DNA from: Chloroflexota bacterium
Lineage (GTDB): Bacteria; Chloroflexota; Anaerolineae; B4-G1; SLSP01
DNA length: 61,898 nucleotides
Direction: 5' to 3'
NCBI GenBank assembly: GCA_029555965.1
Contig: JAKQHY010000126.1
Span: 1 to 61,898 of the forward strand
The notes beneath the pieces are model-generated. The model saw only the letters and a program-made list of their open reading frames with translations, was not told the origin of the DNA and did not search any database. The position numbers were made by a program, and so were the translations under genes. Position 1 is the first letter of the stretch, and every line of letters begins with the position of its first letter. Below are positions 17,580 through 28,522 of the stretch, piece by piece.

Positions 17580-18593
17580 ATGACGCGCCGGGTCACGATG
17601 GCGGATGTCGCCCGCCAGGCGGGGGTCTCGTTGATGACGGTCTCACGGGTGCTGAACAACAAAGACGATGTCAGCGCCGAGACTCGCCAGCACGTCCAGG
17701 CCACCATCAAGCAACTGGGCTACCGCCCCAGCGACATCGCGCGCGGTCTGGTTACCCGCCGCACCGGCGTGATCGGGGTGGTGGTGCCTGACGTTTCTAA
17801 CCCCTACTTCTCCGAAGTGGTGCGCGGCGCGGAGCACGTGGCCTACGCCAAAAATTACAGCGTGCTGTTGGGCAATACCGAAGAGGACGTTGAACGCGAA
17901 CTGACCGTACTCCAATCCCTGGAGGAAAAGTGCGTGGACGGCGTCATGTTGTGCAGCTCGCGCCTCGCAGAAGATGAACTGGAAGAGGCGATCAGCCGCC
18001 ATCCGGCCGCCGTGCTGGTCAATCGGCGGCTGGAGTTCGCCGATGAACGGGGCGGCGTCGGCGTGGTGACGTTGGACGACGTCGCCGGCGGGCAGATGGC
18101 GATCCAACATCTGCTGGATCGGGGGCATCGCGCGATCGGGTTTCTCGCCGGCCCGCCGGCTTCACACAGCGGGCAGGGACGCTTGGAGGGCTATCATCTC
18201 GCGCTGGCGGCCGCCGGCGTCGCGCCGCCGGCCCGCTGGATCAAGCGCTGCCCGCCTACCGTGGACGGCGGACGGGCGAGCGCCCGCGACCTGCTCTCCG
18301 AATCCCCCGAATTGACCGCGCTGTTCTGTTTCAACGATCTGGTCGCCATCGGCGCGTTGCAGACCTGCGGCGAGTTGGGCCTCCCGGTTCCCGATAGAAT
18401 CGCGATCATCGGCTTCGATGATGTCCCCCTGGCGGCGCTGGTGACTCCCGCTTTGACCACTTGCCGTACCTCGCGTTACGAATTGGGCGCGCAGGCGATG
18501 CAATTGCTGCTGGATCGGATTGACGGCTGCGAAGATGAGTGCCGGGAGATCGTCTTGCCCACCGAATTGATCGTCCGCAGCAGCGCGCCGTAA
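17580..18593 (+). CDS. LacI-family transcriptional regulator
   Basis: 337 residues. The N-terminal helix-turn-helix MADVARQAGVSLMTVSRVLN with the hinge helix region RPSDIARGL is followed by a periplasmic-binding-protein-like sensor domain (TGVIGVVVPDVSNPYFSEVV ... AIIGFDDVPLAALVTPALTT). It probably represses the surrounding uronate genes and its own gene, released by a uronate or derivative; the ligand is inference from position. GGGAGG is 11 bases before ATG 17580, a little long; an in-frame ATG at 17598 right before ADVARQ is the alternative start. Confidence 0.9.
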   Translation: MTRRVTMADVARQAGVSLMTVSRVLNNKDDVSAETRQHVQATIKQLGYRPSDIARGLVTRRTGVIGVVVPDVSNPYFSEVVRGAEHVAYAKNYSVLLGNTEEDVERELTVLQSLEEKCVDGVMLCSSRLAEDELEEAISRHPAAVLVNRRLEFADERGGVGVVTLDDVAGGQMAIQHLLDRGHRAIGFLAGPPASHSGQGRLEGYHLALAAAGVAPPARWIKRCPPTVDGGRASARDLLSESPELTALFCFNDLVAIGALQTCGELGLPVPDRIAIIGFDDVPLAALVTPALTTCRTSRYELGAQAMQLLLDRIDGCEDECREIVLPTELIVRSSAP

Positions 18594-18852
18594 ACATTTT
18601 GACTCTGACGGGATTTGATCCTGTAAGATTTCGCACATCGGACAAGAAAATGGTTGCAGGCGCTTTTGGGGAGGTGGCTCTCGGCCTGGCAATCCTCCCC
18701 CTTGTTCGGATCAGGAGGTGCAGACTGGCATATAAGATTCGCATCATGGAACCGGAAGACGCATCACCAAAGAATTGAAACCGATCACCTTTATCCAACA
18801 CGAAATCAAATTATCACCCCACAAATCAAGTAAGTTCAAAGGAGGAAGACAC

Positions 18853-20811
18853 ATGCATAAGAGAAGCATTAGCCGACGCGAATTTTTGCGTTTAAGCGCT
18901 CTGACCGCAGCCGGAGCCGTGCTGGCCGGGTGCGGGCAATCTACCGCCACCCCCGCCCCGCAACCAGAGCCGACCGCCGCTCCAACGAAAGAGGAGGAGA
19001 AGGCTACCGCTGTCCCCGTTTCTAAGTACAGCGAAGCCCCGATGCTGGCAAGTATGGGGCTGCCGCCGGTAGACGAGCGCCTGCCCGAAGACCCGCTGGT
19101 CGTGCAGCCGGTCGAGTCGGTGGGCGAGTACGGGGGCACCTGGCACCGCGCGTTCCTCGGCGTGGCGGACTTCCACGCCCTCGGACGCCTGATCTACGAG
19201 TCCGTGCTGCGCTGGCCGCGCGATCCCAAGGACGCCATCCAGCCTGGCCTGGCGAAGTCCTGGGAATGGTCGGACGACGGGAAGGCCCTGACCCTGTATT
19301 TCCGCAAGGGACTCAAGTGGTCGGATGGCGCGCCCTTCACCGTGGATGACATCCTCTTCTGGTGGGAAGACATCGAAAACGACACCAACATCACGGCCTC
19401 TCCGCACATTGAGTGGGTGGTCAATGGGGAGCCGATGCAACTGGAAAAAGTTGACGACATCACCCTTAAATTGAAGTTCGCCGGGCCAAACGGTCTGGTC
19501 GAGACCACCGGGTTGGCCTTCCACGGCTGCCAGTGGCCACTGGGCTTCGAACGCTTCGGCTTCTTTGCCCCCAAGCACTATCTGGCGAAATTCCACCCCA
19601 AGCACACCGCCGCCGCGACCTACGAGCAGTTCGAGGAGAAATCGCACAACTTCAACCCCGAACTGCCGGTGATGTACGCCTGGAAAGTGGCGCAGTGGGA
19701 AGCCGGCGCCACGGAAATGATCGCCGAGCGCAATCCCTATTACTGGAAAGTGGACCCCGAGAACAAACAGCTCCCCTACATTGATCGGATTCACTACACC
19801 CTGGTCGAGAGCGGCGACGCCCTCAACCTGATGGCGATCGCGGGCGATCTGGATATGCAGCACCGCCGCATCAGCTTCAGCCAATACACCGTCTATCAAG
19901 AGAACGCGGAAGCCGGCAATTATCACTTGTTGGTCTGGCCTACGGCGCAAGCCTCCACTATCACGCTCTTCCCCAACCAGAGCTACGGCGACGCCAAGTA
20001 CCGCGAATTGCTGCAAAACCTGAAATTCCGCCAGGCCTTGTCGGTGGCGATAGACCGCACGATGATCAACGAGGTCTCGTTCCTCGGCCAGGCGATCCCG
20101 CGCAACACCACCGTGGTGCGCGACTCGCCCTTGTTCCAGGAAGACATCGAGCAGTACTACGCCGAGTACGACGCCGCCCAGGCCCAGACGTTGCTGGAGG
20201 AAGTCGGGTTGAAAAAGGGGAGCGATGGCTTCTATCAATTCGCGGACGGCTCGCCGGTGGAACTGGTCATCGAGGGCACCGACGCCGTTTCGGGCGCCAA
20301 CATGGACGCGCTGGAATTGATCACCCAGAATTGGAACGACGTCGGCCTCAAGACGGTCCTGCAAACGATGTCGCGCGACATCTACTGGCCCAGGGCCTGC
20401 GGCAATGAGGTGATGATCGCCACCTGGGAGACCGACCGCGGCCTGGTGCCGATGGTGGATCCGCTCTACCAGTTCCCGTTTGACGAGCGCTCGTGGATGG
20501 CGCCGGCCTACGGCACCTGGTACAAATCCGGCGGGGAGATGGGCGAGGAACCGACGGCGATCTTCAAAGAAGTGCAGGGCCTTTACGATCAGTACAAGGT
20601 CACGGTGGACGGCAATAAGCAGATCGAGATCGGTAAGCAGATCGTCCGCAAAGCCACCGAAAACCTGTTCTGCATCGGCACGGTGGGCCAGCCGCCCGCG
20701 TTAACGGTCGTGAAGAACACCTTCCACAACGTCATGGAAAAACACACCTCCGACTGGATCGTCTTCACCCCCGGCACGATGGATCCGCCCCAGTTCTGGA
20801 TGGAACAGTAG
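18853..20811 (+). CDS. Family 5 extracellular solute-binding lipoprotein of an ABC importer
   Basis: 652 residues. The N-terminus carries a twin-arginine motif (SRREFLRLS) and lipobox LAGC with C27, so it is probably exported folded by Tat and lipidated on the outer face of the membrane. A Thr/Pro/Ala-rich linker leads to an SBP_bac_5 domain (AKSWEWSDDGKALTLYFRKGLKWSDGAPFTVDDI is split here only by position). This fold normally binds peptides, but the uronate context suggests oligogalacturonides or other uronate oligomers; that is inference. ATG 18853 has GGAGGA at 18841. The 259-base gap before it contains no clear promoter; a weak GGGGAGG/CCTCCCC inverted repeat near 18670-18700 may end the LacI transcript. 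Confidence 0.88.
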   Translation: MHKRSISRREFLRLSALTAAGAVLAGCGQSTATPAPQPEPTAAPTKEEEKATAVPVSKYSEAPMLASMGLPPVDERLPEDPLVVQPVESVGEYGGTWHRAFLGVADFHALGRLIYESVLRWPRDPKDAIQPGLAKSWEWSDDGKALTLYFRKGLKWSDGAPFTVDDILFWWEDIENDTNITASPHIEWVVNGEPMQLEKVDDITLKLKFAGPNGLVETTGLAFHGCQWPLGFERFGFFAPKHYLAKFHPKHTAAATYEQFEEKSHNFNPELPVMYAWKVAQWEAGATEMIAERNPYYWKVDPENKQLPYIDRIHYTLVESGDALNLMAIAGDLDMQHRRISFSQYTVYQENAEAGNYHLLVWPTAQASTITLFPNQSYGDAKYRELLQNLKFRQALSVAIDRTMINEVSFLGQAIPRNTTVVRDSPLFQEDIEQYYAEYDAAQAQTLLEEVGLKKGSDGFYQFADGSPVELVIEGTDAVSGANMDALELITQNWNDVGLKTVLQTMSRDIYWPRACGNEVMIATWETDRGLVPMVDPLYQFPFDERSWMAPAYGTWYKSGGEMGEEPTAIFKEVQGLYDQYKVTVDGNKQIEIGKQIVRKATENLFCIGTVGQPPALTVVKNTFHNVMEKHTSDWIVFTPGTMDPPQFWMEQ

Positions 20812-20833
20812 GAGATTCACGGCATCACCGGTG

Positions 20834-20876
20834 GGTGCTTTTTCGTTGCGGGCTATGCCCGCAACGAAAAAGCACC
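20834..20876. repeat. Perfect 20-bp hairpin between binding-protein and permease genes
   Basis: GGTGCTTTTTCGTTGCGGGC and its exact reverse complement are separated by only TAT. There is no T-tract on the downstream side. The position after the binding-protein gene suggests an mRNA-stabilising or attenuating hairpin that lets the binding protein be made in excess. Confidence 0.8.
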
Positions 20877-20890
20877 TTGAAGATTCCTTC

Positions 20891-20921
20891 CGACTACTGG
20901 ACTAAAGACTGACGACTACTT
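20891..20921. repeat. CGACTAC/GGACTAA heptamer array before the permease gene
   Basis: Units CGACTAC, GGACTAA, AGACTGA and CGACTAC end just before the ribosome binding site CAGGGAGCAGG. Same family as 15825-15850. Confidence 0.55.
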
Positions 20922-20936
20922 TCCAGGGAGCAGGTT

Positions 20937-21920
20937 ATGTTAGCTTACATAGGGCGACGCATTCTGGGGATGATCCCCACGCTCTTTATCGTGTCTGTCA
21001 TTACCTTCATCATCATCCAATTGCCGCCGGGCGACTTTTTCACGACGCGGGCGATTGAGGCGGCGATGAGCGGCGGCGGGCAGGATAAGGAGACGGTCAA
21101 AAAGATGCAGGAACGCTACGGCCTCGACAAACCCCTACACGTTCAGTACTGGCGCTGGATCTCCGGCTTCCCGCGCGGCGACTTCGGGTATTCGCTCGAA
21201 TGGAACAGCCCGGTGCTGCCGATTGTGTTGCAGCGCCTGGGCTACACCATTCAGGTGGGCGGACTGTCGCTGCTCTTTATGATCGCCGTGGCCGTTCCCA
21301 TCGGCATCTATTCGGCCACACACCAGTATTCCTTCGGCGATCACGCGCTGTCCCTGGTGGGATTCCTGGGGCTGTCGCTGCCCGGCTTCCTCCTGGCGCT
21401 GTTGTGGATGTTCCTGGGCATCATCGTGCTGCGCATCCCGGTCGGCGGCGAATTCTCCAAAAGCATGGCCGACCAGCCCTGGAATCTGGCGAAAGTTTGG
21501 GATTATCTGAATCACCTCTGGCCGCCGGCCGTGATTCTGGGCCTGGCGAGCACGGCGCAGCTTCAGCGCATCATGCGGGGCAATCTGCTGGACGTGATGG
21601 GCCAGCAATTCATCACTACCGCGCGGGCCAAAGGGCTGAAAGAGAAAAAAGTCGTCAACAAATACGGCGTGCGGGCGGCCATCAACCCCTTGATCAGCGT
21701 GATGGCGATGGAAATCCCCAAAATCATCTCGGAATCCACCATCGTGGGGATCGTCATGTCAGTTCCGACCACCGGCCCTCTTCTCTTGCGCGCTCTGGAA
21801 ACCCAGGACATGTACCTGGCGGGGACTTTTTTGCTCTTCATGACCCTGCTCTTAATGGCCGCCAATCTCCTGGCCGACATCGCCCTGGCGTGGGCCGATC
21901 CAAGGATTGTGTACACATGA
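20937..21920 (+). CDS. ABC transporter permease (OppB/DppB type)
   Basis: 327-residue inner-membrane permease with six predicted helices, beginning MLAYIGRRILGMIPTLFIVS as in DppB/OppB proteins. The EAA-type loop is visible as TTARAKGLKEKKVVNKYGVRAA. It forms the transmembrane channel with the following permease. ATG 20937 is preceded by GGGAG. The stop overlaps the next ATG (ATGA). Confidence 0.92.
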   Translation: MLAYIGRRILGMIPTLFIVSVITFIIIQLPPGDFFTTRAIEAAMSGGGQDKETVKKMQERYGLDKPLHVQYWRWISGFPRGDFGYSLEWNSPVLPIVLQRLGYTIQVGGLSLLFMIAVAVPIGIYSATHQYSFGDHALSLVGFLGLSLPGFLLALLWMFLGIIVLRIPVGGEFSKSMADQPWNLAKVWDYLNHLWPPAVILGLASTAQLQRIMRGNLLDVMGQQFITTARAKGLKEKKVVNKYGVRAAINPLISVMAMEIPKIISESTIVGIVMSVPTTGPLLLRALETQDMYLAGTFLLFMTLLLMAANLLADIALAWADPRIVYT

Positions 21921-23086
21921 GCAAGTCCGAAGAGTTATTCAAGCTATATGAAGGACTGAGCGACGCGCGCGAGGATTTGACGCCGGAGGCCCTGGCGGAC
22001 GAGAAATCCCTCGACGCCATTTTTGCCGCCTCCCAGTGGCAACTGATGTGGCGCAAATTCAAGCGCAACAAGGTCGCCATCCTGGGCGGGATCGTGGTGC
22101 TGCTCTTCTACCTGGCCGCGCTGCTGGCCGGCTTTATCGCCCCCTACACCCTCGAAGCGCGGTTCGTCAAGTACATCCACATGCCGCCCCAGCGGATTCG
22201 TTTCTTCAACGACGGCAAAGTGCAGCCTTTCGTCTGCGGCGTCGACCTGACGATTGATGAGAACTTGCGCAAGCACTACATCCCCAACTGCGACGAGCGC
22301 TTCCCGCTCCGCTTCTTTGCCCACGGCGAACCCTACAAGCTGTTGGGACTGCTCGAGACCGACATCCACTTGTTCCAGGCGCCGGAGGGCGGGATCGTCT
22401 CGCTGCTCGGCACCGACCGGCAAGGGCGCGATATGTTCTCCCGCGTCCTCTACGGCAGCCAGGTCTCGCTGACCATCGGGCTGCTTGGCGTGCTGATGAG
22501 CCTGATTTTGGGATCGGTGTTGGGCGTCGTCTCCGGGTACTACGGCGGCTGGGTGGATGACCTCATGCAGCGGTTGATCGAGTTGGTGCGCTCCTTCCCG
22601 TCCATTCCGCTGTGGATGGCGCTCTCGGCGGCGGTGCCGCCGCACTGGCCGCCGGAACGCACGTACTTCGCCGTGACTCTGATCCTCTCCCTCATCGGCT
22701 GGACGTGGCTGGCCCGGCAACTGCGGGGGAAGGTGCTCGCTCTGCGCCACGAGGACTTTGTCCTGGCGGCGAAAATGACCGGGGCGAGCGATGCGTGGGT
22801 CATCTTCCGCCACCTCATCCCGGCGACCTTCAGCCACATCATCGTCGTCTCGACCCTCTCTATGCCGTCCATGATCCTGGCGGAAACCTCACTGAGCTTT
22901 TTGGGCCTGGGACTCCGTCCGCCGGTCACGAGTTGGGGCGTACTGCTCAAAGAAGTGCAAAATATCCAATCCATCGCCCTCTATCCCTGGGTCTTCACGC
23001 CAGCGGTCGCCATCGCGCTCCTGATTCTGGCCTTCAACTTTCTGGGCGACGGGCTGCGCGACGCCGCCGACCCCTATACGGTGTAG
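21917..23086 (+). CDS. ABC transporter permease (OppC/DppC type)
   Basis: 389-residue permease, second half of the channel. An N-terminal cytoplasmic segment leads to a first helix (VAILGGIVVLLFYLAALLAG). A periplasmic insert of about 110 residues then precedes LLGTDRQGRDMFSRVLYGSQVSL, the DppC signature. The EAA loop is LAAKMTGASDAWVIFRHLIP. It overlaps the previous gene by 4 bases. The periplasmic loop is longer than in typical peptide transporters and might reflect the unusual substrate. Confidence 0.92.
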   Translation: MSKSEELFKLYEGLSDAREDLTPEALADEKSLDAIFAASQWQLMWRKFKRNKVAILGGIVVLLFYLAALLAGFIAPYTLEARFVKYIHMPPQRIRFFNDGKVQPFVCGVDLTIDENLRKHYIPNCDERFPLRFFAHGEPYKLLGLLETDIHLFQAPEGGIVSLLGTDRQGRDMFSRVLYGSQVSLTIGLLGVLMSLILGSVLGVVSGYYGGWVDDLMQRLIELVRSFPSIPLWMALSAAVPPHWPPERTYFAVTLILSLIGWTWLARQLRGKVLALRHEDFVLAAKMTGASDAWVIFRHLIPATFSHIIVVSTLSMPSMILAETSLSFLGLGLRPPVTSWGVLLKEVQNIQSIALYPWVFTPAVAIALLILAFNFLGDGLRDAADPYTV

Positions 23087-23092
23087 GTGATC

Positions 23093-24106
<1,014 letters not shown>

Positions 24107-24117
24107 TCACGCGGGGA

Positions 24118-24197
24118 AATTCACCGCAGAGTACGCAGAAACCGCAGGGATTTTTTCTCGTCCCTCAGCGTCCTCAGCGTTCTCTGCGGTGCAAAAA
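24118..24197. repeat. Palindromic CGCAGAG-type element, copy B
   Basis: TTCACCGCAGAGTACGCAG at the left is mirrored by TCAGCGTTCTCTGCGGTG at the right. It lies between the two ATP-binding-protein genes of one operon. Confidence 0.8.
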
Positions 24198-24235
24198 GCA
24201 GTATCCTGGCGCAAGTCTTACTCATGTGAGGTTGT

Positions 24236-25255
24236 ATGGAATCCAAGCCGCCAACGTTATTGGAAGTCAAAAATCTGAAGAAATACTTCCCCATCAAAAC
24301 GGGTTTTTTCCGCCGGGTGACCGGCCAGGTGAGCGCCGTGGACGGGGTCAGCTTCTTCATCCGCGAGGGCGAAACCCTCGGTTTGGTGGGGGAGTCCGGC
24401 TGCGGGAAGACGACCACCGGGCGCTGCATCCTGCGCGCCCACGAGCCGACTGCCGGCGAGGTGTGGTTCCGCAAAAACGGCGAGCTGGTCAACATCCTCG
24501 GCCTGTCCACACAGGAGATGAAGCCCCTGCGCCGCGAGATGCAGATCATTTTCCAGGACCCCTTCTCTTCGCTCAACCCCCGGATGACGGTGATGGACAT
24601 CGTCAGCGAGCCGCTGCGCATCCACGGCCTGGCCCACGGCGCGGAACTCAAAGCGCAGGTCAGAGAGCTGCTCGAAGCGGTGGGCCTCAAGGCGCAGCAC
24701 ATGAATCGCTACCCGTATGCCTTCAGCGGCGGGCAGCGCCAGCGCATCGGCATCGCGCGCTCGCTGGCCCTGCGTCCCCGGCTGATCGTCTGCGACGAGC
24801 CGGTCTCGGCGCTGGACGTGTCCGTACAGGCGCAGACGCTCAACCTGCTGGAAGACCTGCAAAAGGATTTCGGGCTGACCTACCTCTTCATCGCGCACGA
24901 CCTGTCGGTCGTGGAGCACATCAGCGACCGGGTCGCGGTGATGTATCTGGGGAACATCGTCGAGCTGGCGAAGGCGGAGGAACTCTACACCCATCCGCTG
25001 CACCCGTACAGCGAGGCGCTGCTTTCCGCGATCCCGCGCACCGATCCCGATCAAGTCTCCAAACGCCTGATCCTACCGGGCGACGTGCCCAGCCCGGCGA
25101 ATCCGCCGCCGGGCTGCAAGTTCCATCCCCGCTGCCGCTACGCCCAGGAGCTTTGCCGGACCACGCCCCCCGCGTGGCTGGAGCTGCGTGACGATCACTG
25201 GGCGGCCTGCCACCGGGCAGAGGAATTGAGCCTGGTGGGCGTTGACTACCATTGA
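24236..25255 (+). CDS. ABC transporter ATP-binding protein (OppF/DppF type)
   Basis: 339 residues. Walker A is GESGCGKT, the Q-loop is [14 protein letters not shown], the signature is FSGGQRQR, and Walker B is [12 protein letters not shown]. The C-terminal Opp domain has cysteines in [15 protein letters not shown]. It is separated from its partner ATPase by 129 bases taken up largely by a palindromic repeat, with GAGG just ahead of the ATG. It completes the five-gene importer. Confidence 0.92.
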   Translation: MESKPPTLLEVKNLKKYFPIKTGFFRRVTGQVSAVDGVSFFIREGETLGLVGESGCGKTTTGRCILRAHEPTAGEVWFRKNGELVNILGLSTQEMKPLRREMQIIFQDPFSSLNPRMTVMDIVSEPLRIHGLAHGAELKAQVRELLEAVGLKAQHMNRYPYAFSGGQRQRIGIARSLALRPRLIVCDEPVSALDVSVQAQTLNLLEDLQKDFGLTYLFIAHDLSVVEHISDRVAVMYLGNIVELAKAEELYTHPLHPYSEALLSAIPRTDPDQVSKRLILPGDVPSPANPPPGCKFHPRCRYAQELCRTTPPAWLELRDDHWAACHRAEELSLVGVDYH

Positions 25256-25301
25256 GCCAGGCCCCGCCGCCGCGCGTGAGGCGCAACCACGCAGGCGAAG
25301 A

Positions 25302-25383
25302 GAAATTCACCGCAGAGTACGCAGAGATCGCAGAGACTTCTGGCAGTTTCTCAGCGTTCTCGGCGCGCTCGGCGGTGAAAAAG
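25302..25383. repeat. Palindromic CGCAGAG-type element, copy C
   Basis: CGCAGAGTA, CGCAGAGAT and CGCAGAGAC 9-mers on the left are mirrored by TCTCAGCGTTCTCGGCGC and GGCGGTGAAA on the right. It is the copy closest to copy B, and precedes the uxaE promoter. Confidence 0.8.
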
Positions 25384-25390
25384 ATCGGGC

Positions 25391-25418
25391 TTGCGTAAGT
25401 CCAGGTTAATATTACTAT
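25391..25418 (+). promoter_or_regulatory. Candidate promoter of uxaE
   Basis: TTGCGT (25391-25396), 16 bases, TACTAT (25413-25418). This leaves a leader of about 30 bases before ATG 25456. Confidence 0.45.
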
Positions 25419-25455
25419 TATGGGACGTTACGCGAGGCTTTCGTGGGAGGATAGG

Positions 25456-26892
25456 ATGTTTGAATCATTAGAACAACTTGGGCATACTTTATATCTCATG
25501 TCGGTCATTGAAAAAGATGGGACTGCCTACGCCTTGACGCGCACCCTGCAGGGCAAGGCCTTGGTCATTCAGGGCGACGCTGCCGGCTTCACCGGCGAGG
25601 CGCATGGCGACGTGACGCTCTGCCCGCTCACCGCCGCCAACGCGGAGGCGCTGCGCGCGCGGCTGCCCTGGCTGCGTCCGCAGCCGTTGGGCCTGCGCAC
25701 GTCGGCGGGCTGCGGCGACCGGCTGGGACTGGCGACGCCGGGCCACATCCGCGCGGTGCGCGCCGTCGGCGGGGACATCGCGCCGATCCTGGCGCAGCAG
25801 TCCATGCGCGAGAACGCCCGCACGGGACGCTCCCCGCAGCAGGTGATGGACGACGCGCTGTGGGGCGTCTTTCAGGAGGGCTGGCGCGAGCCGTGGGGCG
25901 CGGACGCCGACCATCTCAAGACGACGGACGACGTGGATGTGTGCGTCGCCGCCGGTTACACCTTCTTCACCATTGACCCCGGCGCGCACGTGGATAACGC
26001 CGCCCACACTGACGGGCTTGAGACGCTGCGGGGCAAGTTCACCGCGCTGCCGTGGGATGCGTTGGAAGATTCTGCCGAGGCGATGAAGGCGCGGTATCTG
26101 GGCAGCGCCCAGATTATCGAAGATTTCACACTCACCTTCGACGAGACCGCGCTGCTGCGGGCGGCCTGCAAGTATGGGCGTGCCATCGCCCACACGGTGA
26201 AGATGGCCCGCCATCTCAAAGCCGCCAAAAGCGACCTACCGTTTGATCTGGAAGTGTCGGTGGATGAGACAGACACGCCCACCTCGCCCCTGGAGCACGT
26301 CTTCATTGTCTCCGAGTTGCGGCGGATGGGGGTGACGTGGGTGAGCCTCGCGCCGCGCTACGTGGGCCGTTTCGAGAAGGGCGTGGATTACATCGGCGAC
26401 CTGGCCGAATTTGAGGCGGAGTTCGCCAAACACGCTGCCATTGCTCGCGTGCTAGGGCCGTACAAACTCAGCCTCCACTCCGGCTCCGACAAGTTCAGCG
26501 TGTACCCCATCGTGGCGAAATACACCCGGCGGCTGACGCACCTCAAGACGGCGGGGACGAGTTACCTCGAAGCCCTGCGCGCCATTGCTGGGGTGGATCC
26601 CGCGCTGTTCCGTGAGATTTTGGGACTGGCGATCAAACGCTACGACGAAGATCGCGCGACCTACCACGTTTCCGCCGACATTGACAACGTGTTGATGCCG
26701 TCGCTGATTCCCGACGAGGAACTGGCAGATGTGCTGGACACCTTCGACGGGCGCGAGGCGCTGCACGTCACCTTCGGCTCGGCGCTGGAGCGTTTCGGCA
26801 AGCGGCTGCTGGCGACGTTGGAGGCCAACGAGGAAGCGCATTACACGGCGCTGGAGAGGCACTTTATCAAGCATCTGACACCGTTCAAATAG
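25456..26892 (+). CDS. uxaE: Tagaturonate epimerase family protein
   Basis: 478-residue protein of the UxaE family, which in Thermotoga epimerises D-tagaturonate and D-fructuronate and so replaces the UxaB/UxuB dehydrogenase split. Recognisable segments are GCGDRLGLATPGHIRAVR, FGADADHLKTT-like WGADADHLKTTDDVD, FDLEVSVDETDTPTSP, and FVSELRRMGVTWVSLAPRYVG-like sequence with HSGSDKFSVYP. The ATG at 25456 has GGGAGG five bases upstream; an ATG 36 bases earlier is possible but lies closer to the promoter. With UxaC it would channel galacturonate to fructuronate. Confidence 0.85.
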   Translation: MFESLEQLGHTLYLMSVIEKDGTAYALTRTLQGKALVIQGDAAGFTGEAHGDVTLCPLTAANAEALRARLPWLRPQPLGLRTSAGCGDRLGLATPGHIRAVRAVGGDIAPILAQQSMRENARTGRSPQQVMDDALWGVFQEGWREPWGADADHLKTTDDVDVCVAAGYTFFTIDPGAHVDNAAHTDGLETLRGKFTALPWDALEDSAEAMKARYLGSAQIIEDFTLTFDETALLRAACKYGRAIAHTVKMARHLKAAKSDLPFDLEVSVDETDTPTSPLEHVFIVSELRRMGVTWVSLAPRYVGRFEKGVDYIGDLAEFEAEFAKHAAIARVLGPYKLSLHSGSDKFSVYPIVAKYTRRLTHLKTAGTSYLEALRAIAGVDPALFREILGLAIKRYDEDRATYHVSADIDNVLMPSLIPDEELADVLDTFDGREALHVTFGSALERFGKRLLATLEANEEAHYTALERHFIKHLTPFK

Positions 26893-26914
26893 CGAATAGC
26901 GAATTACGAATTAG
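26888..26914. repeat. TAGCGAA-type array after uxaE
   Basis: AATAGCG, AATAGCG and AATTACG units run through the stop codon of uxaE up to the insertion sequence. Confidence 0.5.
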
Positions 26915-26967
26915 GTGTCAGCCTTCACCACATCGTAGAAAAGTTGAGCACCTTAACCACTGAATAG

Positions 26968-26989
26968 CCTTCAAGAGATCGTAGAAAAT
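26968..26989. repeat. Inner left terminal inverted repeat of the IS
   Basis: Starts CCTTCAAGAGATCGTAGAAA. It is exactly complementary to 28430-28451 and overlaps the transposase stop codon. Confidence 0.8.
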
Positions 26990-28425
26990 AGGTCGTGAGC
27001 CAGCCCTGCGCGCACGCCGAAGAGTGTTGTGCGCGGGGCAACTATCCACACGGGTGGGGCGACCTTGCGGCGGGGGCCATCCCGGAGCTCGAGCGCGGGG
27101 GCCTGAGACCGGGGCATGGCCGGAGCGGGAGGCGGGGGCAGCGCCCGGAAGCGGGTTTCGAAGGGCAGCCCCGGTTCTTTGAGGGGGAAGGGATGGGTGG
27201 CGAGACACTGACGGGCCGGGGCGTCGGGGGCCTGGTCAAAGACCCGCAGCCACGCGGTTTGTGGCGGTGGCAACGCCAGGGTGCCCCAAACGCCTTGGCT
27301 CGGTTGGGCTTGAGGCACCGCCCAGGTCACGTTCAGCACGGAGATGTGGCGGGTGGCATCCACCCGGCGCATGAAATGCACCTGGCCAGCGGTGAGGGGC
27401 AGTGGGTGGGGGAGGGGCAGCGCCGCGGGGAGTTGGCGCCGCGGCGGGAGCGTCTGGGCGCAGGCAGCGGGGGGCTGACCGTGGAGTGCCTGGGGGTAAT
27501 GCTGGGTGGCATAGCGGGTAAAGAACTCCTGGGAGCGGGTCTGCACGGCGGGGAAGTCGGGGAGCACGACTTTGTCCCACACATACTGCTCCTACTCCTG
27601 ATGGAAGCGCTCCACGTAGCCGTTGCTCTCGGGGTGATAGGGCGAGAAGAGTAACTCCGTGCCGACCCACAGCCCTAGGCGCACTACCCGCCCCAGGACG
27701 TAGGGAGGGGGGCTGCCGCCACTGAAGCATCCCTCATTATCCACCTGGGTGTATTGCGGGAGTCCCAAGGTCTGCCAGATATACAGTAAGAAGTCCGCCG
27801 CTTCCACCGCCCGCCGTTGGAGATAGGGTTGCCCCGTAGCCAGCCGCGAACTGATGTCGCTGGCATTGAAGCCGGCCACGGCTTGGCCACCCGTCAACCA
27901 TTTGGGGTAGATATCCACCTGAATCACTCGCTGCGTGGCCGTCGCCTGTACTTGGGGATACGTCTCTGCCGGCGCGGCGGTGGGCCGCCGCGAGTGCGTC
28001 AGGTGCGCTTGGTGCAAGATGCGCTCGATGCTACTCACCGACGGCACCATGACGGCCCCCTTTGCGCGCAGTCGCCCTTGAATAGTAGGAGCGCCGATAT
28101 GCCCCAGGGCATCCGGTTGCGCCGCTTCCGCTTCCAACTCACTGCGGGTGGTCCGCACTTGTTGGCGCAGCGCTTCCGGATGCTGTCGCGGTTGCTGATG
28201 CGGTCTCCGCGAGCGATCTTGCAGCCCGGCCCAGCCCTCCTGCGCGTGGCGCTGTTGCCATTTATATACCCACGCCAGGCTCCGCTGCAACTCTTTGGTC
28301 ACTTCTTGCGGCGTATTACCGCTCCGCAGCAGATGGATCGCGGTGCGCCGTTCAGATTCCAACTCTGAGTTCATAGGGTACCTGCCTTTCATCGGATACA
28401 GTACTCTGATCATAAACCCATTCAC
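26971..28425 (-). pseudogene. IS481-like DDE transposase with in-frame amber stop
   Basis: One reading frame of 485 codons is interrupted only by TAG at 27592-27594; both halves are in the same frame. The N-terminal part has a helix-turn-helix (RSGNTPQEVTKELQRSLAWV) and an integrase core with IQVDIYPKW, TQVDNEGCF and ESNGYVERFH, giving the D, D and E of the triad. The part after the stop (about 205 residues) continues with PDFPAVQTRSQEFFTRYA and a C-terminal beta domain (LTAGQVHFMRRVD, ISVLNVTWAV), as expected for the family. The truncated 278-residue product keeps the catalytic triad but loses the C-terminal domain, so I call it a pseudogene. Start choice among several ATGs at 28425-28372 is uncertain. 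Confidence 0.8.
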
Positions 28426-28429
28426 CCTG

Positions 28430-28522
28430 ATTTTCTACGATCTCTTGAAGGTTCAGTTGTTAACGTGCTTTCTACGATGTCTTCAAGGTTCACTCGTTAG
28501 ATTTTCTACGATGTCTTGAAGG
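28430..28522. repeat. Triple right-end repeat of the IS
   Basis: Three copies of a TTTTCTACGATnTCTTGAAGG motif at 28430-28451, 28469-28488 and 28502-28522. The second is slightly diverged. They resemble transposase binding sites. Confidence 0.75.

Noticed and set aside
20834-20876. Intrinsic terminator after the binding-protein gene
   Set aside because: The stem is perfect but no T-tract follows, and the downstream permease belongs to the same system; mRNA stabilisation is more likely.
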